Below, piece after piece: positions 16,369 through 24,184 of a stretch of DNA of 33,550 bases (position 1 is the first letter of the stretch; the number at the start of each line of letters is the position of its first letter). Origin of the DNA: Pedosphaera parvula Ellin514. Its GTDB lineage: Bacteria; Verrucomicrobiota; Verrucomicrobiia; Limisphaerales; Pedosphaeraceae. Under the pieces are notes generated by a model. That model had not been told where the DNA came from, did no database searches, and saw only the letters and a program-made list of their open reading frames with translations. Location of the stretch: assembly GCF_000172555.1 (NCBI RefSeq), contig NZ_ABOX02000062.1, positions 1 to 33,550 on the forward strand, read 5' to 3'. The translations under genes and the position numbers were made by a program.

Positions 16369-17217
16369 ATGGCTGAAATTACTGCTGCCTCTGTAGGCAA
16401 ATTACGGGAAATGACCAACGCTGGTCTGATGGATTGCAAAAAGGCTTTGTCCGAAGCTGCTGGTGACATGGAAAAAGCCGTGGACATTCTTCGCAAGAAG
16501 GGCGCTGCTTCCGCTGCCAAAAAGGCTTCCCGCGAAGCGAATGAAGGCGTTATTGCCCAAAGCATCGCACCGGGAGCAAAAGCTGGCATTTTGGTTGAAA
16601 TCAACTGCGAAACCGATTTCGTGGCCCGCAACGAAGGCTTCCGCGCTTTCTGCGATGAAGTGGCCAAGACCTTGTTGAACAATCCGAAGACTGATTTGGA
16701 AGCCATGCGCACCGCGCAGGTGGCCAAGATTGGTGAAAACATCCAGATCGCGCGCCATCACCGCCTGGAAGTCAGCGGCAACGGCATGGTTGCGGCTTAT
16801 ATCCATACCGGCGCCAAAGTTGGAGTATTGGTTGAAGTCGGTGCCGGCAAGGAATCCACCGTGGCCAACGAGGAATTCAAACAGCTTGTCCGCGACATTA
16901 CTTTGCAGATCGCGGCCGGTAGCCCGGGCGTTGTTTCTCGTGAGCACGTTCCGGCGGACGTGATTGCCAAGGAACGCGAGATTGCTTCTCAGTCGGATCG
17001 TCTGAAAGGCAAGCCGGCGGCTGCGTTGGAAAAAATTCTCCAAGGCGTCCTGGATAAGTTTTATCAGGGGTACTGCCTGGTTGATCAGGGATTCGTGAAG
17101 CGGAACTCGGAAGTCACGGTCAGGGAACATGTCGCTTCTGTATCCAAGCAATTGGGTGACGAAATTACCGTTCGTGGTTTCGTGCGTTTCCAGGTTGGCG
17201 AAGCTCCAGCTGCTTAA
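16369..17217 (+). CDS. tsf: Elongation factor Ts
   Basis: A 282-aa cytosolic protein that regenerates EF-Tu-GTP by exchanging GDP. The N-terminal UBA-like domain reads VGKLREMTNAGLMDCKKALSEAAGDMEKAVDILRKKG (~9-45). The EF-Tu contact NCETDFVARNEGF (~81-93) is intact, and the dimerisation and C-terminal modules, with VREHVASVSKQLG, are complete. The ATG at 16369 is preceded by AAAAAGGA; an upstream in-frame start at 16297 falls inside the rpsB-tsf hairpin and was rejected. A strong terminator follows. Confidence 0.97.
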   Translation: MAEITAASVGKLREMTNAGLMDCKKALSEAAGDMEKAVDILRKKGAASAAKKASREANEGVIAQSIAPGAKAGILVEINCETDFVARNEGFRAFCDEVAKTLLNNPKTDLEAMRTAQVAKIGENIQIARHHRLEVSGNGMVAAYIHTGAKVGVLVEVGAGKESTVANEEFKQLVRDITLQIAAGSPGVVSREHVPADVIAKEREIASQSDRLKGKPAAALEKILQGVLDKFYQGYCLVDQGFVKRNSEVTVREHVASVSKQLGDEITVRGFVRFQVGEAPAA

Positions 17218-17237
17218 GCAATCATTACATCATTTCA

Positions 17238-17263
17238 AAGGCGTCCTTACGGACGCCTTTTTT
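17238..17263 (+). terminator. Intrinsic terminator after tsf
   Basis: A 10-bp stem (AAAGGCGTCC with GGACGCCTTT) with a TTAC loop and six T residues lies 21 bp after the tsf stop. It separates tsf from pyrH. Confidence 0.94.
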
Positions 17264-17339
17264 GTCGTACGATGTTAATCTTAAAAGGAAAGCATTCCGT
17301 TTAAATTCGCGCTGAAACATCAGAATGGCTCCACCTTGA

Positions 17340-18146
<807 letters not shown>

Positions 18147-18180
18147 TTTGGGCTGAGCGAAACTTTCCGGGTTTTGGATA

Positions 18181-18215
18181 AAGAAGCGCTGTCAAACCGC
18201 GCTTCTTTTTCTTTT
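18181..18215 (+). terminator. Intrinsic terminator after pyrH
   Basis: AAGAAGCGC (18181-18189) pairs with GCGCTTCTT (18199-18207) around a 9-nt loop, followed by TTTCTTTT. It lies 35 bp after the pyrH stop. Confidence 0.88.
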
Positions 18216-18270
18216 ATAATGACGCACCCGGCCTATTGCAAATTTTGTCATCCCAGCCGATTGATTATTT

Positions 18271-18900
18271 ATGACCTTCTCATCACGAGAGGATGCCGGG
18301 AGGCAATTGGCAGAAGACCTTGTGCAGCGCGACTTGCAGGTGGATCTAATTGTGGGTTTGCCGCGCGGAGGTGTTGTGGTGGCAGCCGAAGTCGCCCATG
18401 CCCTTCACAAACCGCTTGATGTGCTGGTGGTTCGAAAGATTGGTCACCCCCGCCATCGTGAATATGGAATTGGAGCTATCGCCGAAGGTGGTGTGGTGCT
18501 GTTGCATCAGGACGCCATCCGTGAAAGTTTCGTCAGCAAAGACGAACTGGACGAAGTCATTGCCGAAGAAAATCAGACACTTGCCAATTACCGGGCCCGC
18601 TTTCATGAAGCATCCTTGTACGTCAAGGGAAAGCGCGTGATCCTGGTGGATGACGGTATCGCCACCGGTGCCACCACCGAGGTCGCCGTCAAAGCCGCCC
18701 GAAAACTGGGTGCAACTAGCATAATCGTTGCCGCCCCTGTCGCATCCACCAGCGCCTACCATCACCTGTCCCGGGTTGCTGACGAGGTGATTGCACTCCT
18801 AATTGACCCGGGTTTTATGGCGGTTGGCCAATACTACGACGAATTCGATCAAACCACTGACGAAGAAGTCATCGCGCTTCTCCATGCCCCGACCGTTTAA
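18271..18900 (+). CDS. Phosphoribosyltransferase family protein
   Basis: A 209-aa cytosolic protein with the type I PRTase fold. The PRPP-binding motif VILVDDGIATGATTE is at residues ~123-137 with the Asp pair D127-D128. The hood/start region reads IVGLPRGGVVVAAEVAHAL, followed by PLDVLVVRKIGHP. This is the single-domain form often annotated as a predicted phosphoribosyltransferase (COG1926); its substrate is not known. It is not a standard hpt, apt or upp. It sits between pyrH and mutM, with 57 bp to mutM, which may be read together. Confidence 0.9.
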   Translation: MTFSSREDAGRQLAEDLVQRDLQVDLIVGLPRGGVVVAAEVAHALHKPLDVLVVRKIGHPRHREYGIGAIAEGGVVLLHQDAIRESFVSKDELDEVIAEENQTLANYRARFHEASLYVKGKRVILVDDGIATGATTEVAVKAARKLGATSIIVAAPVASTSAYHHLSRVADEVIALLIDPGFMAVGQYYDEFDQTTDEEVIALLHAPTV

Positions 18901-18957
18901 CTAACCTTTTACTTGCACTCCCGTTGATCCAGTTTGAAACTGGTTCAAAAGACGCTC

Positions 18958-19812
18958 ATGCCTGAACTGCCCGAAGTCGAGATCCTAGTCCGCCATTTGG
19001 CGCCACTCATCACAAACAAGAAGATCACCGACGTCGAAATCCGCCGTTCCAAGGTTCTCGCGCCGACCACCGCATCAGACCTGGAAGAGGCCCTGACAGG
19101 TGCCAGGTTCACTCATTTGTCCCGACGTGGTAAATATCTCTTGTTTTTCCTCAAATCACCCCGCATGCAGTGTCCATTACAGCTTTTAGGGCACCTCGGC
19201 ATGACTGGTCGCATGTACCTGCTGCCAAAAAATGCTGGCTTGCCGAAACATGCCGCCGTCATCCTCGGACTCGGACGTGAAAGGTTCGTGTTTGAAGACA
19301 CGCGCTATTTTGGCCGATTTACCCTCGATACTCGCAGCCTTGCGGCCCTCGGTCCGGAACCTTGGAGTCCAGAATTCACCGACGAATACTTCCATCATGC
19401 CCTCAAACGCTCCACTCAACCCGTCAAAGTAAAGCTTTTGGACCAATCACTCGTCGCCGGAGTTGGAAATATTTACGCCAGTGAGGCTCTTTATCGGGCT
19501 GGTATTTCTCCCAAGCTATCCTCCAGGAAGATCAAACCCATTCAGGCAAAACACCTCCGCAAGGCGATTCAGGAGGTATTGGAACAAGCCATCCAGTGCG
19601 GAAGCACTCTTCCGCTCGATTTTGTGGGCATTGAAGGCAAAAACGGCCACTTCTATTACGGAAGTGCCGGAGACTCCTCCGAGTTTTATCAGGAAAGACT
19701 GCTCGTTTACGACCGTTTAGGCCAATCCTGCGGTAAATGTGGTGCCGGAATTAAGCGATTTGTGCAAGCCGCCCGCAGCACATTTTATTGTCCTCGTTGC
19801 CAGCGCGCATGA
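18958..19812 (+). CDS. mutM: Formamidopyrimidine-DNA glycosylase
   Basis: A 284-aa base-excision repair enzyme that removes 8-oxoguanine and formamidopyrimidines and cuts the abasic site. The diagnostic start MPELPEVE supplies the catalytic Pro2 and Glu3. LSRRGKYLLFFL holds the conserved Lys; GHLGMTGRMY, the DTRYFGRF loop, the H2TH motif around KVKLLDQSLVAGVGNIYASEALY, and the C-terminal four-Cys zinc finger (CGKCG, then FYCPRCQ) are complete. Starting at 18958 gives Pro as residue 2, so upstream in-frame codons from 18934 are rejected. tRNA-Asn follows at 62 bp. Confidence 0.97.
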   Translation: MPELPEVEILVRHLAPLITNKKITDVEIRRSKVLAPTTASDLEEALTGARFTHLSRRGKYLLFFLKSPRMQCPLQLLGHLGMTGRMYLLPKNAGLPKHAAVILGLGRERFVFEDTRYFGRFTLDTRSLAALGPEPWSPEFTDEYFHHALKRSTQPVKVKLLDQSLVAGVGNIYASEALYRAGISPKLSSRKIKPIQAKHLRKAIQEVLEQAIQCGSTLPLDFVGIEGKNGHFYYGSAGDSSEFYQERLLVYDRLGQSCGKCGAGIKRFVQAARSTFYCPRCQRA

Positions 19813-19874
19813 ATCAGGGTAAAATCTGTTGACGCGTAGCCAATCGCTTTGTAAATTGCGCGTCCATTTTGGCA

Positions 19875-19949
19875 TCCAAAGTAGCTCAATGGTAGAGCAA
19901 TCGGCTGTTAACCGATCGGTTGTAGGTTCGAGTCCTACCTTTGGAGCCA
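19875..19949 (+). tRNA. tRNA-Asn (GTT anticodon)
   Basis: A full cloverleaf. Acceptor TCCAAAG pairs with CTTTGGA, D arm GCTCAATGGTAGAGC, anticodon stem ATCGG/CCGAT with loop CTGTTAA (anticodon GTT), T arm TAGGTTCGAGTCCTA, discriminator G and encoded CCA. It lies 178 bp before an integrase on the same strand, the usual arrangement of an integrated element at a tRNA 3' end. Confidence 0.97.
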
Positions 19950-20126
19950 TTCTTCAAGTCGTTGAAAGTCAACGACAGCTCCCACTGTAGTCGCTCAAAA
20001 TGGGCCAACTGTGTAGTAAAGTGAGAGGATACGTGGTTTTGGAGTCACAATTCGCGCCAACTCCGCACCCACTCTCCCATTACTCCCTAACACAGTTGCT
20101 TCGGCTTGGCTTACCCTCGAAAGGCT

Positions 20127-21332
20127 ATGAGGTTGAAGCATCGCTACTGGCTCTACCAGCGAGAAGATGGCTGTTATTACCTGGAAGATACGCAGACCCG
20201 GAAGCGGGAGAGTCTGCGCACCAAAGACGCGGTTGAAGCCGAGCGATTGCGCGATGCCCGAAACCAATCGGTCGAACAACCGGCGCTGAATCTGGCGCTG
20301 GCCAAAACCTATCTCTCCGCCATTGATCCCAACCTGGCTGGTCGCACATGGGCCGTCGTGATCGAGGAATTTTGTAATCGAGGAAAAGAATCGACCCGCG
20401 CCCGTAACCAGCGAGCCATTGCCAGAAAGAATTTCGATCTCCTCCGCCACAAGAAGCTGGTGGAAACCACTGCCGACGACTTCCGCACGATTCTGAAGAC
20501 CATGGGCGCTTTCAATAACCACATTCTGCGGTGCCTGCACAACCTCGCCTTAGGACTGGGCTGGCTGCACTGGCCGATTATTCCACCCAAGCTCTGGCCG
20601 CAACCCAAGGAGAAGGAAAAACGGGGTATCACCCGAGAGGAGCATGCGAAGGTGCTCCAGAGCGAGCAGGACAGGGAGCGCCGACTGTATTATGAACTGC
20701 TCTGGGAAACGGGGGCCAGCCAGTCCGACGCCGCGCTGATGCGAGCGGAAAATATTGATTGGAATAAGCGCGAGCTTTTCTATTTGCGGAGCAAGACCGG
20801 TGAACCAGCTCGTTTGGTGATTGGTCTCCGCATGGAAGCCATCCTCAGGCAGTTGCCCGCCACAGGGCCGCTTTTTTGCAGGCAATCCGCTTTGAGTTCC
20901 TCCGATAGAGCCGCCGAGTTTAGCCGACGCTGTCGCGTTGTTGGCATCAAGGGGGTGAGTCTTCACTCCTACCGCTATGCCTGGGCACAACGGACGCTTG
21001 AGTCTGCCTATCCCGAACGGTATGCCCAGGAGGCGCTGGGACATGCGTCAAAAGCTGTGCACCGAATGTATGCCAAAAGCCGGAATGTGAAAATTCCACC
21101 CCTGGAAGATTATGAAAACCGTCCTGGCTCGGGCAATGTCATCCCGTTGCGGTTTGAGCAGCCGTGCGATCCCGCACCGACGTCGCAAGCAAGCTCGGTT
21201 GCTTTGGTGAAAGGACACTCGAAATACGGCGTTGCCTTTGATCACTTCTGGTTGACAAGTTTGATTCTTTTATTCCTGAATGTCTGCTTAAGCATTATTC
21301 CACGTTTAGGACTCCATTTTCGAGAACCGTAA
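20127..21332 (+). CDS. Tyrosine recombinase / site-specific integrase
   Basis: A 401-aa protein. A basic N-terminal part (RLKHRYWLYQREDG) and a helical SAM-like domain (~50-140) precede the catalytic domain. Visible active residues are H280 and R283 (LHSYRYAW), H306 (LGHASKAV) and the nucleophile Y315 (HRMYAKS). The first Arg of the family is not found: the matching stretch reads TGASQSD (residues 195-201), with Ser where Arg is normal. I recall the same reading in other verrucomicrobial integrases. The last ~55 residues are hydrophobic and unlike a recombinase end, and the stop lies inside the convergent GH76 gene (38-bp overlap). The ATG at 20127 is preferred over a TTG at 20106. Confidence 0.88.
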   Translation: MRLKHRYWLYQREDGCYYLEDTQTRKRESLRTKDAVEAERLRDARNQSVEQPALNLALAKTYLSAIDPNLAGRTWAVVIEEFCNRGKESTRARNQRAIARKNFDLLRHKKLVETTADDFRTILKTMGAFNNHILRCLHNLALGLGWLHWPIIPPKLWPQPKEKEKRGITREEHAKVLQSEQDRERRLYYELLWETGASQSDAALMRAENIDWNKRELFYLRSKTGEPARLVIGLRMEAILRQLPATGPLFCRQSALSSSDRAAEFSRRCRVVGIKGVSLHSYRYAWAQRTLESAYPERYAQEALGHASKAVHRMYAKSRNVKIPPLEDYENRPGSGNVIPLRFEQPCDPAPTSQASSVALVKGHSKYGVAFDHFWLTSLILLFLNVCLSIIPRLGLHFREP

Positions 21333-21650
21333 CGGTCTCCTGCTTTCCTCCTACGCTGTAAACCATTTTCAACTGCTTGACTTTACCTGGGGCGGGATCG
21401 CCTCCCATCGTGTCACTGACTATGGTTACGCCGCGCACAGCGCCGAATCGGCTGGCAACATCTACACCGCCGTTCGAACCGTCAACTGGCGCATAGTTTG
21501 CTGACACTATTGCCCTTGTTCCGGTGCCGCCCATTACGTTAATGCTCGAACCTTCAGCGACAACGACGGTTTGCTGCCACCCTACCGTATAGGTGACGGT
21601 CAACTGTTTGACATGGCCGGAGGCAGGATCACCTCCCATTGTGGTATTGT
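21295..21650 (-). pseudogene. Out-of-frame 3' end of the GH76 gene (repeats 2b and 3)
   Basis: On the minus strand a frame ending with TAA at 21295-21297 carries ...MGGDPASGHVKQLTVTYTVG and a third repeat, and is one frame from the GH76 ORF. Comparing repeats inside this gene places the lesion: the first copy reads GTA AAT AAT ACC near 21886-21875, while this copy reads GTA then ACAATACC near 21653-21643, one base short. Restoring one base joins both frames into a gene 21295-23039 of about 580 codons. Likely a frameshift mutation or a sequencing error in a short A run. Confidence 0.78.
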
Positions 21651-21989
21651 TACCGACATAATGAGCGTGCCATTGCTGATATTCCCGGTGAGGAGGCTGG
21701 TGACGTCGGTCCCACTGTTCGAACCGTCAACAGGCGCATACCTTGCTGATACTATTTGTCCAGATTCGACCCTTATGTTTATGGTTGAATTTTCCGGAGT
21801 GATCACGGTGTTCTGCTCCCCGACCGTACAGATCATGGTTAACTGTTTGACGTGGCCTGGGGCTGGATCACCTCCCATGGAGGTATTATTTACTGCCAAA
21901 CTAAGCGAATTGTTGCTGACGTTGTTGGCGATGCGGTTGGTGACATTCGCCCCACCGTTTGAACCGTCAACTGGCGCATAGGTTGCAGA
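21298..21989 (-). repeat. Three tandem ~75-residue repeats in the GH76 protein tail
   Basis: Copies at about 21774-21989, 21535-21749 and 21298-21504. Each starts with YAPVDGSN, continues with DVT or NVT, then MGGDPAPGxVKQL, a strand Y-x-V-G and an E-x-S/G-x-I/L-N ending. The plus-strand DNA shows the same core (GAACCGTCAAC, then GGCGCATA) three times. The pattern recalls the C-terminal DUF3395 domain of DNAJC11-type proteins (DVT, GDP, K-L, V-Y); that resemblance is from memory. Confidence 0.8.
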
Positions 21990-23039
21990 ATTAATAGTGA
22001 GAATAACTGTATCCGCCGGCGGTACATTTAGCATTCCCATGACAAGTTGCATGGCTGCATAGTTATCTACGGTGGCAGTGTCACTTAGTCGGTACCACCA
22101 TGGGGGAGAAGTCAATCCACGCGAATTGCGGAAACTCCACGCAGTATTGATAGTCTGCTGCGCGCGGGAAACGTTGATTCCGGTTAGCCCCATGGCCCGC
22201 AAACAGAAGCCCGAGGCCCCATCGGAAGAACTATTCATGCCGACACCCCAGCGATTCCACGCATAATCGGCTGCTTTCTGTGCGTAACTGGTATTGCCAT
22301 AAAGGACGGCTGATTGCATGAAGAAGCCGTAATCAGAAGTGGCTAAGCTGCTATCCGTGCTGTTTGGTGTTCCCGATACCATGCCGGTCGTGGGATTAAA
22401 AGTATAGTTTAGCAAATAATTATATAGACCTTGCGCCTTGGTAGCATAACCGGAATCGGGCAAATACTGAGAGAGCATATAACAGGGAATAATTATCCCA
22501 TCAGTGGTTTCAGTGGCCTCAAGGCAATCGGTAGTGCATACATATTCATCTAATCCTCCATTCGCGGGGACGTAGCCTCTGCTGTAACCTAGATCAAAAC
22601 CAGATTTGGCGAGATTCAGCCAAGTCCTGTCCCCGGTTATTTCATAAGCACCGACCAGTGACCTGGACATACCGGAGACATCGTCGTTCCATGTGTTCCA
22701 GGACCAGTCTAATCCGTACTGGTTAGTAAAACCCTGGCACAATGCATCAACCGTGGCTGGACTATCAAGGCCGAGCTGTACAGCACGATTCACGACGTCC
22801 ATGCATGACCCAAACTGCCAGAACCATTGCACAGTGCTACTTCCGTCATGATCCCTGAAATAGCCTCGACCGTTGCTCGTAAAATAGAAAGCATTCTTCC
22901 AAGCTCCATAAGCGGCGGCTCTGTCCGCTGTAGTAAAGGCAAAAGCCGCCCCGGTTGCACTCAACAGGAGTGCGATCGAAATTAATAAACACCATGCACT
23001 ACGCAGATGATACAGGGTTTTGTAAGTTGTCGTTTTCAT
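21600..23039 (-). CDS. Secreted GH76-type glycoside hydrolase (alpha-1,6-mannanase family) with C-terminal repeats
   Basis: A 479-codon frame. A signal peptide (residues 1-34, ending GAAFA) leads into a GH76-like catalytic (alpha/alpha)6 domain (~35-345). NTWNDDVSG holds the paired acids D119-D120, matching the catalytic Asp pair of GH76 endo-alpha-1,6-mannanases; FYFTSNGRGYFRDHDGSS and Trp-rich helices fit the same fold. The product is expected to cut the alpha-1,6 backbone of fungal or bacterial mannan outside the cell. After the catalytic domain come repeats of ~75-80 residues. The frame ends early because of a shift within the second repeat; see the next entry. The gene diverges from the ankyrin/GH76 genes. 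Confidence 0.82.
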   Translation of the reverse strand: MKTTTYKTLYHLRSAWCLLISIALLLSATGAAFAFTTADRAAAYGAWKNAFYFTSNGRGYFRDHDGSSTVQWFWQFGSCMDVVNRAVQLGLDSPATVDALCQGFTNQYGLDWSWNTWNDDVSGMSRSLVGAYEITGDRTWLNLAKSGFDLGYSRGYVPANGGLDEYVCTTDCLEATETTDGIIIPCYMLSQYLPDSGYATKAQGLYNYLLNYTFNPTTGMVSGTPNSTDSSLATSDYGFFMQSAVLYGNTSYAQKAADYAWNRWGVGMNSSSDGASGFCLRAMGLTGINVSRAQQTINTAWSFRNSRGLTSPPWWYRLSDTATVDNYAAMQLVMGMLNVPPADTVILTINSATYAPVDGSNGGANVTNRIANNVSNNSLSLAVNNTSMGGDPAPGHVKQLTMICTVGEQNTVITPENSTINIRVESGQIVSARYAPVDGSNSGTDVTSLLTGNISNGTLIMSVTIPQWEVILPPAMSNS

Positions 23040-23593
23040 TTTTAACGGTTTGTTGTTTTGTTCTGATAATGAGTGAATGTGGAGTAGGCAAAAGTCGCAA
23101 GGTCATTGCTTTGACTCATTATTTGTGGCTGTGCGTGAAATGGTAACAGATAGCCCTGAACCCACAATCCCCTGAAACAGTAAGCGCTTTTCACCGATTT
23201 AAGGGATGCTGAGACCTTGTTTCAGCGATAAGCAAACGCCAAATCGTTTAACGTGCATGAACGGTTCGGCATGCGCTCACCGATGGTTTCCGTCGCTCAC
23301 TATTTGAAGCGACTCCACCACGCACAAGACAACCTTCCTGCGCATTTGAATTATGTTACACGAAAGTGTAATGGCTGGCCGCAAGGCTTGGTGTGAGACT
23401 CCTTTAATCCACTTGGGCTGATCGTGTGTCCAGCGTGGAAGCACTGAACTATGTCACCAACATCCGCACAAAATCGTTTTGAAAATGTCGCCCCTTCATC
23501 TGTCCTCGCAAGGCCGAATCTTATTCACGTGCGGATTGTTGCTGCTTGGTGTGGTCACAATTCAAGCGACCGAAGTTCTCGGACAAAGAGGTG
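23040..23593. other. 550-bp divergent intergenic region between the GH76 and ankyrin genes
   Basis: It must hold the promoter of the minus-strand GH76 gene and that of the ankyrin gene. A dyad TTACAC-GAAA-GTGTAA lies at 23356-23371 and could be an operator. A 38-codon frame at 23485-23601 is listed apart. No other gene, RNA or repeat was seen. Confidence 0.4.
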
Positions 23594-23601
23594 ATGCTTA
23601 A
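23485..23601 (+). CDS. Possible 38-aa leader-like ORF (may be a gene remnant)
   Basis: ATG at 23485 opens 38 codons: MSPLHLSSQGRILF, a hydrophobic core TCGLLLLGVVTIQAT, then EVLGQRGDA. This has the shape of a signal peptide with a cleavage region, yet nothing follows in frame after TAA at 23599. It overlaps the start of the ankyrin gene in another frame. It may be the left-over 5' end of an exported protein gene, a true small peptide, or chance. I cannot tell which. Confidence 0.2.
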   Translation: MSPLHLSSQGRILFTCGLLLLGVVTIQATEVLGQRGDA

Positions 23602-24184
23602 TCACAAGTTAGATACTGAAACCGCCATGTTATCGCTCGAACAAACCTTGTGGCATGCAGCTTGGAACGGCGACCTCATGCTCATCAAGCAGAGCCTTGA
23701 AGCTGGCGCACAGATCAATCTGCCCAGCATTAACAAGGCAAGGCCCTTTGAAGCCGCTGCCTACAATGGGCAAGCAGGCGCTTGCGTGCTCCTTCTCGAC
23801 GTTGGGGCTGATCCAAACGCCTTTGCCGAAGCTACCGGCGAGTCAGTGTTGCATCAGGTCATCACTAAAAGCAGCAACCTGCGCCGCACTCAAATCGTGA
23901 AAGCGCTCATTGCGGCAGGGGCGGATGTGACCCGCAGGACAAGCCCGCAGGTTCGCACTTTTTGTTTTGCTCGTGACGTTCGCACGCGTGGCGAAATGCC
24001 ACTTCACCGTGCTGCCGCTTATGGTGACGCAGAAATGATCGAGTCATGGATTCGAGCCGGAGCAGACAAGAGTGCAAAGGACATCCACGGCGAGTCTGCG
24101 CTGACTTGGGCGAGTTGGCACTTACGCGATCATGCAATTTTGAAACTTTTACTTTATGTTGAGTTTGAAGGATCAATTCCATAG
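23594..24184 (+). CDS. Ankyrin-repeat protein
   Basis: A 196-aa protein with no signal peptide. Ankyrin units are visible at ~LWHAAWNGDLMLIKQSLEAGAQIN, FEAAAYNGQAGACVLLLDVGADPN, ESVLHQVITKSSNLRRTQIVKALIAAGADV, MPLHRAAAYGDAEMIESWIRAGADKS and ALTWASWHLRDHAILKLLL. They make a protein-binding solenoid; no partner or enzyme domain is seen. An AGAGG just before the ATG at 23594 supports translation near there (23627 is another candidate). The end overlaps the first possible start of the next gene by 29 bp. Its role among the hydrolases is unknown; it may be unrelated cargo. Confidence 0.8.
   Translation: MLNHKLDTETAMLSLEQTLWHAAWNGDLMLIKQSLEAGAQINLPSINKARPFEAAAYNGQAGACVLLLDVGADPNAFAEATGESVLHQVITKSSNLRRTQIVKALIAAGADVTRRTSPQVRTFCFARDVRTRGEMPLHRAAAYGDAEMIESWIRAGADKSAKDIHGESALTWASWHLRDHAILKLLLYVEFEGSIP

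Noticed and set aside
16402-17151. 249-codon minus-strand frame inside tsf
   Set aside because: Antisense shadow of a conserved gene; no start context or family. The same applies to long antisense frames at 24480-25223 and 27486-28133 in G+C-rich genes.
19717-19950. Minus-strand frame reading ...GLEPTTDRLTADCS...
   Set aside because: This is the well-known false protein made by reading the antisense of a tRNA gene (here tRNA-Asn).
21298-21989. Direct repeats that might suggest a CRISPR array
   Set aside because: Units are about 200 bp, lie in a coding frame and encode repeated protein domains; there are no short repeats with unique spacers.
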